A DNA stretch of 60,413 nucleotides, taken from contig JASJZC010000014.1 in the NCBI GenBank assembly GCA_037178855.1, positions 1 to 60,413 of the forward strand, given 5' to 3'. Source of the stretch: Oscheius sp. JU75 (lineage: Eukaryota; Nematoda; Chromadorea; Rhabditida; Rhabditidae). Below are positions 28,116 to 38,538 of the stretch, piece by piece; position 1 is the stretch's first letter, and each line of letters starts with the position of its first letter. The notes beneath the pieces are model-generated. The model made no database searches. It worked only from the letters and a program-made list of their open reading frames with translations, and was not told where the DNA came from. Both the position numbers and the translations under genes were made by a program.

Positions 28116-29561
28116 ATGTCAGAACCAGCCAGCCTATAAAAACACCCAGCTTTTCATCGACGGCAAATGGACAGACGGAGACGGCGGCAAGCCGATTGAT
28201 GTCCTTAATCCTGTGAACAACGAACGCATCGGTAGCGTCAGCATCGCCTCAAAGCCCAGCTCAGCGCGGCGGTGGAAGCGGCAGGAAAAGGATTTAAGCT
28301 CTGGAAAAACACCAGCGTCCTTGAACGCTCCGCCATTCTGCGCAAAGCAGCAGCGCTCCTGCGCGAAAATGTGGATGCCACAGCTTATCTCCTGACACTC
28401 GAACAGGGTAAGCCTCTGAATGAAGCCCGGACTGAAGTGAATGTTTCAGCCGATATATTTGACTGGTTTGCAGAGGGAAGCCCGGCGCACCTATGGCCGC
28501 ATCATCCCCGCCCGTGACCGCCTGGTGAGACAGACAGTTTTCAGGGAACCGGTCGGGCCGGTTGCTGCTTTTACACCATGGAATTTTCCGGTTTCTCAGA
28601 CAGCCCGCAAACTCGGCGCAGCTCTGGCCGCTGGCTGCTCACTGGTTGTCAAACCATCCGAAGATACGCCGGCGGCGGCGGCAGTCCTTGCCAGGTCCTA
28701 CAGGAGGCAGGCCTCCCGGACGGCGTTGTCCTTTGTCTACGGCGTTCCCGCGGATATCTCAACCTATCTGATTGCCCATCCTGTTATCCGCAAACTATCC
28801 TTTACCGGTTCCGTTCCGGTTGGAAAACATCTCGCAGCACTCGCAGGCGCACATATGAAGCCGGCAACGATGGAGCTCGGTGGACACGCCCCCGTTCTGG
28901 TCTTTGGCGATGCAGATATTGAGGCCGCCGCAAGATAATGAGCCAGTCAAAGTTTCGCAACGCAGGTCAGGTCTGTGTCTCCCCAACCCGTTTTCTGATC
29001 GAAGAACACGCCATTGAACAGTTCGCAGATATCTTCGTTTCCGAAGCCGTTAAAATAAAGACCGGCCCCGGCCTCGACACCACAAACACAATGGGACCAC
29101 TCGTCTCTGAGCGCCGGCTCGAAGCCGTCAGATCCCTCGTTGCCAATGCGCTTGAAGGGGCAAAACTTGTAACCGGCGGCAAACGGATCGGCAATTCCGG
29201 TAATTTTTATGAACCCACCGTGCTTACTGGCCTCAAGCGCGACATGCGGATAATGAATGAAGAACCATTTGGGCCTGTCGCGCTGATGATTCCGTTTAAC
29301 GATATCAGTGAAGCACTCGAGGAAGCCAACCGGCTGCCCTTTGGCCTCGCTTCCTATGCGTTTACAAAGTCAGCCGCCACCATCAGTGCGCTTGAGTGCG
29401 GTGTTGAAGCGGGCATGCTGTCCGTCAATCATCTGGGACTGGCTTTGCCGGAGACGCCTTTTGGCGGCGTCAAAGACAGCGGTTACGGCTCTGAGGGTGG
29501 CAGTGAGGCGATTGAGCCCTACCTCACGACAAAATTCGTATCGGAACGCCACACGCTTTGA
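28116..29561 (+). pseudogene. gabD: Succinate-semialdehyde dehydrogenase-type ALDH
   Basis: ATG 28116 follows lhgO by 7 bases. Five or more slips break the frame. The pieces in order are [93 protein letters not shown] (general-base Glu), then FRNAGQVCVSPTRFLIEE with the nucleophilic Cys, and EPFGPVALMIPF. The length and order match GabD/DavD enzymes, which oxidise succinate or glutarate semialdehyde. Its place beside lhgO favours omega-amino-acid breakdown. The exact aldehyde cannot be read. Confidence 0.8.
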
Positions 29562-29962
29562 CCGCTCCCGGAGCAGCACCCCTGATCGGTGCCACAGTGA
29601 TTTCAGATTGTCTTTAGCGCGCTTATCTGGTGGATCACTACAGCGCTCCAGCCCGCTGATATCGGAAGCGTAATCTGAGTGATCCTCGTTTCACTCCGGT
29701 CGGAAAAAGAGCACGCATGTGTCATCATGCGGACTGCGCTCCATGCCTGCGTTTCGCAATGACTGGCGCGCCTGCGCTGTCACCCCGGTATACCTTCGGG
29801 GCCCCATTGTCCGTCATCGCGTCCCGGCACGATACCATCCGCTGGCAGCCTGAGTGTTTCTGATGCCTCGCCGCTGCGTTTGACCAGGAGCCGCCTGGTC
29901 GCATTGCCGGGACCGGAGCTCAGATCAGCTCCGATCCAATCATCTCACGCCAGGCGCTTATT
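29562..29962. other. Convergent gap between gabD and the aminotransferase
   Basis: About 400 bases without a supported gene lie between two convergent genes. Short imperfect hairpins such as CCCCG...CGGGG near 29793 are present, but no clear terminator was found. Confidence 0.4.
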
Positions 29963-31325
29963 TCAGGAGGCAAGAACCGTATCGAGAGACAACTTCGTTG
30001 CAGCGACCACGTCGTCTACCTGAGCCGGTGTTATGATCATTGGCGGGCAGAAAGCCAGCGCATCGCCCATATTCCGTGTGATGACGCCATTGCTGAACAT
30101 TGCGGCATTAACCAGTCCACCCAGTGTGCCAGCCTTTTCAGTGGCTGCCGGGTTGCTTTGTCTCCCACAAGCTCCACTGCCGCAATAAGGCCGATACCGC
30201 GCACTTCTCCAACCAGTGGATGATCGGCAAGTTCACCAAGACGTCTGAGCATATATGCGCCAGTGTCCCGGGCATTGGCGACAAGATTACGCTCTTCAAT
30301 AATCCTGAGATTTTCCACTGCAACAGCCGCCGCAACCGGATGCCCTGAGCCCGTATATCCGTGTCCGAACACCAAGACGCGCACTTTCATCGGCTACCGG
30401 CTGATAAACACGGTCATTAAACATGAAAGCGGAAATCGGCAGATAGGAGGACGAAATCTGCTTGGAAAGCGTCATAATATCAGGCTTGATATTGAATGTC
30501 TGCAGGACCAAACATGTTGCCCGTCCTGCCGAAACCGCAGATCACCTCATCGGCAATCAGCAAAATGTCGTACCGGTCAAGAACGGTCTGGATTTTTCCC
30601 AATAACCTTCCGGAGGAACCACAACACCACCGGCACCCATCACCGGCTCCCCCCGATAAAAGCGGCAATCGTCTCAGGGCCTTCCAGCCAGGATCATATC
30701 TTCCAGATCCTGCGCCAGTCGGGTGGTGAACTCCTCAACCGTTTCGCCCGGAAATGCGTCGCGATAGTAATGCGGACAGCTCGTGTGCAAAAAGCCTGGC
30801 AGAGGCAAATTAAACGAGACATGATTGACAGGCAGCCCCCGTTGCACTCGCTGATGCGATCGTCACGCCATGATAGCCGCGCTTGCGACCGATGATCTTT
30901 GTGCGCTGCGGCTGACCCATGGCATTGGAACGGAACCACAGCATCTTGATAATCGTATCATTGGCCTCTGAACCCGAATTGGTAAAATAGACTTTGCTCA
31001 TCGGAACAGGGGCAATACTGATCAGCTTTTCAGCCAGTTCAATGACGGGCGGATGTGAGCGATGCGTGAACGTATGCGAATACGGTAACTTCTGCATCTG
31101 CCTGTAAGCGGCATCGACCAGCCGCTGCTCTGAAAAACCGACACCAACACTCCACAGACCAGCCATCGCTTCGATATAGCGGCGGCCATTATTGTCCTCA
31201 ACATAGATTCCATCGCCTTTCTCAATGACGACCGGGCCGATTTCCTCTTGGCGCCTCGCATTGGTGTTGGAATGGAAATGATACTGAATATCACGGGCTT
31301 CGACGGAGTTCGGCTGTCTGGTCAT
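29963..31325 (-). pseudogene. Class III (omega-amino acid) aminotransferase
   Basis: The minus-strand ATG at 31325 starts MTRQPNSVEARDIQYHFHSN. The N-terminal frame is open to about 30815 and includes KVYFTNSGSEANDTIIKMLW and GRKRGYHGVTIASAS. Several slips follow. Recognisable later pieces are [20 protein letters not shown] (PLP-binding Asp), IMTLSKQISSSYLPISAF (catalytic Lys) and HGYTGSGHPVAAAVAVENL. The ending NMGDALAFCPPMIITPAQVD runs to TGA 29965-29963. The family moves amino groups from diamines, GABA or beta-alanine to pyruvate or 2-oxoglutarate. With the importer and GabD it would form a degradation route. Confidence 0.8.
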
Positions 31326-31483
31326 TGCGTTTTACCTTCAGAGAAAGCGAGCTGGTTTTTCCAGCCTCACACAGGAAGTGGCAATAAATGTGCTGTGATG
31401 CTGTTCCCCTCATCACGCAGAAAACGGAAGCTGATTGACCGTTGAGGCAAAGCTACATACAAACAATACGACATGCAACATGT

Positions 31484-31495
31484 TTGATGCATCAT
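31484..31495. promoter_or_regulatory. Operator candidate between the aminotransferase and GntR genes
   Basis: TTGATGCATCAT shares the core TGATGCATCATA with the site at 26883. It lies 42 bases before the GntR ATG and 160 bases upstream of the divergent aminotransferase start, so it could control both. Confidence 0.5.
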
Positions 31496-31537
31496 ATTGC
31501 GAATTGGGACGAACCGGCTTTTGGGAGTACACGCGCC

Positions 31538-32209
31538 ATGCATGAGATGTCCGCACTGCAGACACTGGAACGCGAAAATCTGGGCGACGTCGTCTACGCA
31601 AAATCTCCGAACATATCGTCGGCGGCAAATTCGCCCCTGGCACCCGCCTGACTATCCGCGACCTTTCGAGCTCGCTTGGCACATCCGTCACCCCGGTTCG
31701 TGACGCCATTCTGAGACTCATTCAGGATCAGGCCCTTATTCCAGAAAACGCCGCGCAGTCCGGGTCCCAGTGCTCACCCCCCAACAGTATTGCGAAATTC
31801 GCGATATCCGCGTCCGCCAGAAGGCCTCGCAGTCCGCAACGCTACCGCCACGGCAACTGCCAGCGATATCCGCCGTCTCCGGGCGCTGATCGAAATGAAT
31901 GAGGCAGCCCTGAAAGAACAGCGCTGGCAGGACGCCCTCCAGTGCAATCAGCAGTTTCACTATGCCTTTGCGGAAATCGCCCGCATGCAGTCTCTGTCCC
32001 TGATTCTCGGCAAACTATGGCTGCGAATGGGGCCGCTGATCGCCGGCGTCTATGAACACGGCGGACGTCTGATGATCGACGACCATTATATCATTATCAA
32101 CGCACTCGAAGCGAGAGACGCAGACGCCGCTGAGGCTGCCATCGCTAAGGATATCATGGACGCCAGCGAACTTATTCTTGGCCGCATCGAACTGCTGCTG
32201 AAAGACTGA
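31538..32209 (+). pseudogene. GntR regulator, FadR/FCD type
   Basis: ATG 31538 gives a short N-terminus (LERENLGDVVYAK). After a slip near 31605 the winged-helix domain continues KFAPGTRLTIRDLSSSLGTS, VTPVRDAILRLIQ, a typical GntR recognition helix. Further slips near 31740 and 31800 precede the open FCD ligand domain (ALKEQRWQDALQCNQQFHYA, HYIIINALEARDADAAEAAI). The C-terminal FCD domain usually binds a carboxylate. Divergent position and shared palindromes suggest it controls the lhgO/gabD/aminotransferase genes, much as CsiR does in E. coli. Confidence 0.75.
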
Positions 32210-32438
32210 CTGCCGGCAGGGCGACCGGACGCAGCATCCGCTGACACAAAGTAAAACAGACGTTTTGTATCCAATATTGACTGAGTGAGGCTGTTTAACC
32301 GCCTTGAAGAAAGTGGATGGAATAAACCGAAAACTGACGGAAAAGCTGAAAAATGCCTTGTTTCGGCTTGGTTTTCTTTGAAAAAGAGGTTTGTCTCCGT
32401 TTCTATTTACTCCACTTGCAATTGGCGCATTTTCATGG

Positions 32439-32450
32439 AATGTATACATT
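32439..32450. promoter_or_regulatory. Palindromic operator candidate upstream of the E1 gene
   Basis: AATGTATACATT is a perfect 12-base palindrome 50 bases before ATG 32501. The extended form TGGAATGTATACATT recurs with one mismatch (TGGAATGGATACATT) at 37032-37046, upstream of the aminotransferase and VOC genes of the same locus. The second GntR protein (37729) is the likely binder. Confidence 0.55.
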
Positions 32451-32500
32451 TAAGGTGAGGTCCGCGCTGGCTGCTGACCCAAAGGGGAAACGGAGGACGC

Positions 32501-34674
32501 ATGCCTAATCTCACTAAACTCGATCCGGCCAGCGCCTGGGTTGACCTCGCCAGCAGCCAAGAGGACTGGGCCAGCGCTGATCCGTCGCAACTTGAGACCA
32601 TGCTTGTTTCTGCGCATCTTATCCGGGCGTTTTGAAGAAAAAGTTCTCGAACTGGCAGGCTCCGGTCTGGTTCACGGACCAGCCCATTCGGCCATCGGAC
32701 AGGAGGTGCCGTTGGCTCAGCGCTGCTGATGCGGCCTGGCGACCAGATCAATGGTTCTCACCGCGCCCATCACCAGTTTCTCGCCAAATCAATTCGCTAT
32801 ACCGAACCCGGTACGATGCAGGCCAGCGCGCAATTTTCTCCCGGTATTCGCCATCTCGCACAAAAAACGCTCGCCGAAATTATGGGGCTTGCCAGGGCTT
32901 CTGTCGGGGGCGCGGTGGCTCCATGCATCTGCGCTGGGCGGAAGCCGGCAATCTGGGAACCAACGCCATTGTCGGCGGCGGTGTGCCACTTGCGGCCGGC
33001 ACCGCATGGGCCCATAAAAATGCGGGGACCGACGATGTCGTCTTCACCTATTTCGGCGATGGTGCCACCAATATAGGCTCGGTACTGGAAACCATGAATC
33101 TGGCAGCCGTATGGAAGCTGCCGCTCTGCTTTTCATCGAAAACAACAGATATGCCGTTTCAACCCACATCCGCGAAGTAACAGCCGAACCGCGCCTGTCT
33201 GCACGCGGTCTGGCGTTTAATATTCCGGCATGGAAAGTCGATGGCATGGACCCGCTCGCTGTCATGCTGGCAAGCGAGGCAGCAATAAGCCATATGCGCA
33301 GTGGCGCGGGCCCCACAATCATCGAGGCCGATGTCTATCGATATTTTCACCAGAACGGCCCCCCTGCCCGGCTCGGCTTTCGGCTACCGGGACAAGGCCG
33401 AAGAAGCCGAGTGGCAGATGCGCGATCCGATAAAGCGCCTCGAAACGGAGCTGCAGCAGCGCCAGTTTCTCAGCGAAACGACCGTCGCAGACCTGCGTGG
33501 CCGCGCGCAGCAACTGATGGAGGATGTCAGCGCAGAACTCATCGAAACTGTCGATGGCAAAAAATCCGTCATGTCATCACTGTGGCCGGAGCGGAGCTTC
33601 CGTGACGTCGGTGTTCGGGGCGACCTCAGCGAATTCGCTCACAACCGGTACCATGAACTGGAAAACTTCGATGGAACTCTGACGCAGGGAAATTTATCGA
33701 TCTCGTGTCGGCTGTGATGCTGCGCCGCATGGAGCAGGATGATCGTATCGTCGTGCTTGGCGAAGACATCCATCGCCTCAAAGGCGGCACCAACGGGGCA
33801 ACCCGCGGATTGTCCACCCGGTTTCCGGACCGCATTCTGGCAACACCCATCAGCGAAAACGCGTTTACCGGCCTTGCCGGAGGTATGGCAATGGACGGCC
33901 GCTTTCGGCCGGTCATTGAGTTTATGTATCCAGACTTCATGTGGGTCGCCGCGGATCAGGTCTTCAACCAGATCGGCAAAGCCCGTCATATGTTTGGCGG
34001 CGATATTAATATTCCACTCGTGCTGCGCACAAAGGTTGCGATGGGATCGGGTTACGGATCACAGCACCTGATGGATCCGGCAGGAATATTTGCCACATCG
34101 CCCGGCTGGCGCATCATCGCACCCTCCACCCCTTTTGATTATGTCGGGCTGATGAATTCCGCTCTGAAATGCCAGGATCCCGTCCTGGTCATTGAACATG
34201 TCGATCTTTATGCATCAAGCGGACCGGCACCCGTTGAAAATCTTGATTACTATATTGAGCTCGGCAAGGCAAAAATCCTGCGTAGCGGCAGAGACTTACC
34301 GTGCTGGGCTATCTCAACATGGTCCATGTGGCTGTGCGGGAAGCAGAAAGGCTTGGTATTGACGCGGAGATCATCGATCTCCGCTCGCTTGATCGCGCCG
34401 GTATCGACTGGACAACGATTGAAACATCCATTCGTAAAACCGGCAATGTCCTGATCGTCGAACAGGGCGCTGCGGGGACATCCTACGGCGGATTTCTGGC
34501 CGCTGAAATTCAGAACCGCTGTTTCGACTGGCTCGATCAGCCCGTTGCCCGCGTCTGCGGCGGCGAAGCCTCCCCAGCATTTCCAGGGTTCTCGAAGCGG
34601 CAGCCTGCGCCGGTCCGGCCGATGTTGCTGAGGGATTGCGCCAGGCAATGGCCGCGCAAGGTCGCCCGTTATAG
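32501..34674 (+). pseudogene. 2-oxo-acid dehydrogenase E1, fused alpha and beta subunits
   Basis: A CGGAGGA site precedes ATG 32501. About seven slips break a protein of roughly 720 residues. The alpha part has INGSHRAHHQFLAKSIRY, MHLRWAEAGNLGTNAIVGGG and the thiamine-diphosphate motif FGDGATNIGSVLETMNLAAV ending in ENNRYAVST. The beta part has SAVMLRRMEQDDRIVVLGED, PISENAFTGLAGGMAMDGRF and NVLIVEQGAAGTSYGGFLAA. Fusing alpha and beta in one chain is seen in many alphaproteobacterial relatives of branched-chain and pyruvate/acetoin E1. E1 decarboxylates the oxo acid and acylates the lipoyl group of E2, whose gene follows by 22 bases. Confidence 0.85.
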
Positions 34675-34696
34675 CCCCATCAGGAAGGCCAGTCCC

Positions 34697-35958
34697 ATGC
34701 CACAGGAAATCGTACTTCCTTCCCTTTCCGCCGGAATGGAGTCCGGAACGCTGACGCGCTGGTTAAAACGAGCCGGCGATGCGGTGAATGAACGCGAAAT
34801 GATCGCCGAAATCGAAACCGACAAAGCGACAATGGATCTGGAAGCCCCCATCTCCGGTATACTCGGCGATATTGCGTTTCCGGACGGTGCGGAAGACATA
34901 CCGGTGGGCGCTGTTCTCGGCGTCCTCTATCCCACTCAGAGCGATTATCTCAACGCCCAAAGCAATGCAGTCTCTGCGCAGCGCCTGCCTGATCTGCCAG
35001 AGCTGCCCCGGCAGACACCCGTTGCAGCCGGAAATCCACTGCCGCCTGAGCGGCGCAACGAGGTCGCTGGCGCACGGACGACGCATATCAAAGCGTCACC
35101 GCTTGCCCGCAGACTGGCGCATACCCATCAACTCAGTCTTGAGCGACTGCAGGGCAGCGGACCGCACGGGCGGATTGTGCGTATTGATATCGAACGGCAT
35201 CTCAATGCCAGACCAGTTTCGGCATCTGCACCAGCTCCGTCACATCCGAACGCAAACGCAACGATCGCTCTCACTGATGAGGGCCAGCGCATTCCGCACA
35301 GCCCCATGCGCAAAGCCATAGCACGCAGGCTTTCTTTGTCAAAACCGTCGGTCCCGCATTTTTATCTGCGCGCGCAGTGCATCGTTGATGAAATGCTGGA
35401 ACTCCGGGAGCGGATCAATGCGTCCCTCATGACCGGCAGGATTTCCATCAATGATTTCATGATCAGGGCTCTGGCCTGTGCACTGGCACAAACCCCAAAG
35501 GCAAATATCATATGGTCTGAGACAGCAATGATTGCCTCAGACCAGGTGGATATTTCCGTCGCTGTTGCCACCGGGGGTGGCCTGATCACCCGGTTGTCCG
35601 CAACGCAGACAAAAAAACCCTGAGCACCATTTCCTCTGAGGTGCGGTCACTGGCCGCACGAGCGCGTGACGGCAAACTGTCCCCCGCAGAATTTGCGGGA
35701 GGCAGCGCGTCGCTTTCCGGCCCTGGAATGTCTGGCGTCAGTGAATTTTCAGCCATCATCAACCCGCCGCAAAGTCTGATCCTGGCTGTGGGTGCAGTCG
35801 AACGCCGTCCGGTTTGCAAAGACGATGCAATTGTTGCTGCCAGTTGCGTTAGCTGTGTGCTGTCGATTGACCATCGTGTGATTGATGGTGCACTGGCCGG
35901 CGAACTCCTGAAAAAATTCCGGTTCGCGCTCGAGAACCCCCTGACACTGCTGGTTTAA
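34697..35958 (+). pseudogene. Dihydrolipoamide acyltransferase E2
   Basis: ATG 34697 starts EIVLPSLSAGMESGTLTRWL, a lipoyl domain with the target Lys in EIETDKATMDLEA. A linker and a peripheral subunit-binding domain follow (KASPLARRLAHTHQLSLERL, GPHGRIVRIDIE). The catalytic domain carries RKAIARRLSLSKPSVPHFYL. One slip near 35605 precedes the last part, MSGVSEFSAIINPPQSLILA, and the active-site motif SIDHRVIDGALAGE (H-R-V-x-D-G). One lipoyl domain is present. No E3 gene is seen in the window, so a shared lipoamide dehydrogenase must serve it. Confidence 0.85.
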
Positions 35959-36061
35959 GAACCTGCCCCCTTTTCAAATGCAGCCGATCTTTGCGGATCC
36001 GCGCAGAAAGGCGGCCGTAACCACCCGTCACGCATTTGCAGTGCAAAGTTGTTTTCAGCCG

Positions 36062-36979
36062 TTACGCCACGACGTCATATTCAACCTTATCGGCCCGCCA
36101 CAACGCATCATGGCTGCCCCAGTAAAGCTGGTGGATCCGTCCTGTCACCGGGCCGGGCTTTCCGTTTCCATAGATCCGGCCGTCCACTCTGGTCACCGGC
36201 ATGATGCCTCCGGCTGTCGATGTGATGAAAACTTCGTCGGCCTGCGCCAGTTCCCCGACCTTCACCGGCCGTACCTCCACATCAAAACCTGATTCAGGCG
36301 CAAGCTCGATAACGGTGCGCCGCGTCATCCCTTCAAAAATACCGCTGTCAGGCGTGGCAAGCTGGCCATCTCTGACAAGAAAAATGTTAAAGCCAGCTCC
36401 TTCAGTGAGGTTTCCCTGGCCGTCGGTGAGCACCGACACAATTGCATCCTGATCATAGGCCTCGAATATGCCCATGGTCAGATCAAGCCAGTGAAAGTTT
36501 TTAATACGCGGATCAACCGATTCCGGTGGGATTCTGCGCACCGAAGACACGACCATGCTCAGACCGTTCGCACGCTGCTCATCATTGGCAATCCAGACAA
36601 AAGGCTGCGCAAAGGCGTAGAAACGGTTTTCACATTCGCGGGGATCGCGTGATCCGGGCCGCGGTACCCCACGGGTACAGGTCATCTGGACGTATGCGTT
36701 CTTCAGCCCGGACCGGCGCACCAGTTCATGCAGAATATCGGCGATCGCCGCTCTGCTATACGGAAGGCTCATACGCAGTCCCGCCATCGACTGATGGAAA
36801 CGCTCGATATAATCGTCGAGCCTGAAAAAATGGCCGTTCCAGACATGTGTCACATCATATGTCGCATCCGACCGGACAAAACCCCGATCGGTAATCGGTA
36901 TGCACGCCTGCTTTAACGGTACATACACGCCGTGCATGAACGCAAATCCGTCTTTCGGATCGTAGCTTGTATTCGTCAT
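36062..36979 (-). CDS. Class IV PLP aminotransferase (D-amino acid / (R)-amine type)
   Basis: An intact 305-residue frame. The fold-type IV Lys is K160 in DPRIKNFHWLDL. The phosphate-cup and substrate motifs include LTEGAGFNIFLVRDGQLATP, GIFEGMTRRTVIELA and DEVFITSTAGGIMPVTRVDG. The N-terminal FVRSDATYDVTHVWNGHFFR and a relatively long loop containing PRPGSRDPRECENRF resemble D-amino-acid and (R)-selective amine transaminases more than branched-chain enzymes. Convergent with E2 and divergent from the VOC gene, it could supply the oxo acid that E1/E2 consumes. The substrate is not established. Confidence 0.8.
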   Translation of the reverse strand: MTNTSYDPKDGFAFMHGVYVPLKQACIPITDRGFVRSDATYDVTHVWNGHFFRLDDYIERFHQSMAGLRMSLPYSRAAIADILHELVRRSGLKNAYVQMTCTRGVPRPGSRDPRECENRFYAFAQPFVWIANDEQRANGLSMVVSSVRRIPPESVDPRIKNFHWLDLTMGIFEAYDQDAIVSVLTDGQGNLTEGAGFNIFLVRDGQLATPDSGIFEGMTRRTVIELAPESGFDVEVRPVKVGELAQADEVFITSTAGGIMPVTRVDGRIYGNGKPGPVTGRIHQLYWGSHDALWRADKVEYDVVA

Positions 36980-37034
36980 GGCTTCCCCTTTTTGTGGTCA
37001 TTTGTGGCGCTGGCTATAACGTGAAAAATCTTGG

Positions 37035-37046
37035 AATGGATACATT
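37035..37046. promoter_or_regulatory. Operator candidate in the divergent aminotransferase/VOC promoter
   Basis: AATGGATACATT differs by one base from the perfect palindrome at 32439 and shares its TGGA flank. It lies 56 bases upstream of the aminotransferase start and 93 bases upstream of the VOC start. A half-site ATACATT recurs at 37103-37109. Confidence 0.5.
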
Positions 37047-37138
37047 GTTACATGATATTGGCTTTACTTCCAGGTGATTTTGATCGAATATCAGTCAATT
37101 GAATACATTACGCGTTCCGATCAAAGGATCAGCAGCCG

Positions 37139-37680
37139 ATGTCAGCGACACCAAACAGGTTCCCGGGAATGCGTGGCATGGAACATGTGGGCTTCACCGT
37201 ACCCGATCTGAACACGGCGATCGATTTTTTGTTGATATTATGGGGTGCGAACTCTTTTACAGGCTCGGACCGTTTCAATCTGACGGAAACTGGATGCAGA
37301 CCCAGCTCAATGTCCATCCACGCTCCGTCATGAAAGAGCTTGCATTCCTGCGCTGCGGTCACGGCTCCAATTTTGAACTGTTTGAATACAGCGCACCGGA
37401 TCAGAACATCAGGCAACCGCGTAACAGCGATATCGGCGGCCATCACCTGGCATTTTATGTCGACGACATGCTGACAGCGACAGACTACCTGCGCGACAGG
37501 AAGGTCCGCATCCTTGGAGAGCCCGTTGTCCGCAAGACCGGGCCCAGCGCCGGACAGACATGGGTTTACTTTCTGACGCCATGGGGAATGCAGCTCGAAC
37601 TTGTGTCGTTTCCACATGGTAAGGCATACGAAAAGGACACTGTGAGGCATCTCTGGTCACCCGTTGAACCCGCGCAATAA
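37139..37680 (+). pseudogene. VOC-family dioxygenase/isomerase-like protein
   Basis: The natural start is ATG 37139, reading MRGMEHVGFTVPDLNTAIDF. One slip in the T-run near 37228 shifts the rest to the frame FVDIMGCELFYRLGPFQSDG, NFELFEYSAPDQN, HHLAFYVDDMLTATDYLRDR and WVYFLTPWGMQLELVSFPHG. His and Glu metal ligands of VOC enzymes (EHVGF, GGHHLAFYV, QLELV) are present. The single-module length of about 180 residues suits lactoylglutathione-lyase or epimerase-like members more than a full 4-hydroxyphenylpyruvate dioxygenase. Confidence 0.7.
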
Positions 37681-37728
37681 ACTTATATACTTGAATGACA
37701 GATTCTGGTTATTGCGCGGAGCTTATCG

Positions 37729-38392
37729 ATGCTCACTGAGAACACATCCTCATCTGCTGTTGCCAGCAACCGCATCACCGATGCCATGCGTGAGGCTATT
37801 TTAAAGGGTGACCTTAAACCAGGCAGCCGCCTGCGCCAGGAGTCGCTTGCAACGACCTATAATGCAAGCCGCATTCCCATCCGCGAAGCCCTGCGGCAGC
37901 TGGAAAGTGAAGGACTGATCACTTTTGTACCCAACAGCGGCGCCTGGGTGTCGAAACTGGACCAGGCGGAGTGTATCGAAATCTACAAAATCCGTGAGCA
38001 ACTCGAACCACTCGCTCTGAAAGAAAGTTGTCTCAACCTTTCTGAAGCAACATTGCTCAGACTTGAGGAACTCGTGACCGAAATCCGGCACGCTGCCGAC
38101 ATCGATGAATTTCTTCATCTGGATCGTGAGTTCCATCTGCTCAGTTATCAGGGCGCAAAGATGCTTAACCTGCTGCAGATGATCCGGCAATTCTGGAATT
38201 CAACCCAGCAATATCGCAGGGCCTACGCCCATTCGGTGAAACTGAACGATCACTCCGCCGTACACCACGAACACTGGCTGCTGGTCGACGCCCTTAAAAA
38301 GGAAAGATGCAACCCACGCCGGTCAGATTCTCTACGGACATATCCGCAGGACCAGGATCGAACTGCTGCATCGCCCGGACCTGTTTCAATAA
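37729..38392 (+). pseudogene. GntR regulator, FCD type (second)
   Basis: ATG 37729 opens the winged helix: DAMREAILKGDLKPGSRLRQ, ESLATTYNASRIPIREALRQ and LESEGLITFVPNSGAWVS. The FCD domain follows (EIYKIREQLEPLALKE, FLHLDREFHLLSYQGAK, DHSAVHHEHWLLVDALKK). One slip near 38308 moves the last 28 residues to a frame ending GHIRRTRIELLHRPDLFQ at TAA 38390. It sits 48 bases after the VOC gene in the same direction. Paired AATGTATACATT-like sites in front of E1 and of the aminotransferase/VOC pair make it the natural local regulator. Confidence 0.8.
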
Positions 38393-38538
38393 AAGCAAGC
38401 GCATCAACCTCTGCGCTCTTGCCTGTGCGCAAGGCATGTCGTCGTCGCGACGCATATCCAGCTGGCGGAACGTTATACGACGGGATCACGCGCGCCCCTC
38501 CTCAGCGACAGCGCTCCTGGGCAGCATGCACGCCCTCT

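Noticed and set aside
37099..37138. ATG at 37099 as the start of the VOC protein
   Set aside because: That reading gives a non-family N-terminus. The frame from ATG 37139 has the conserved VOC start and needs one slip at a T-run.
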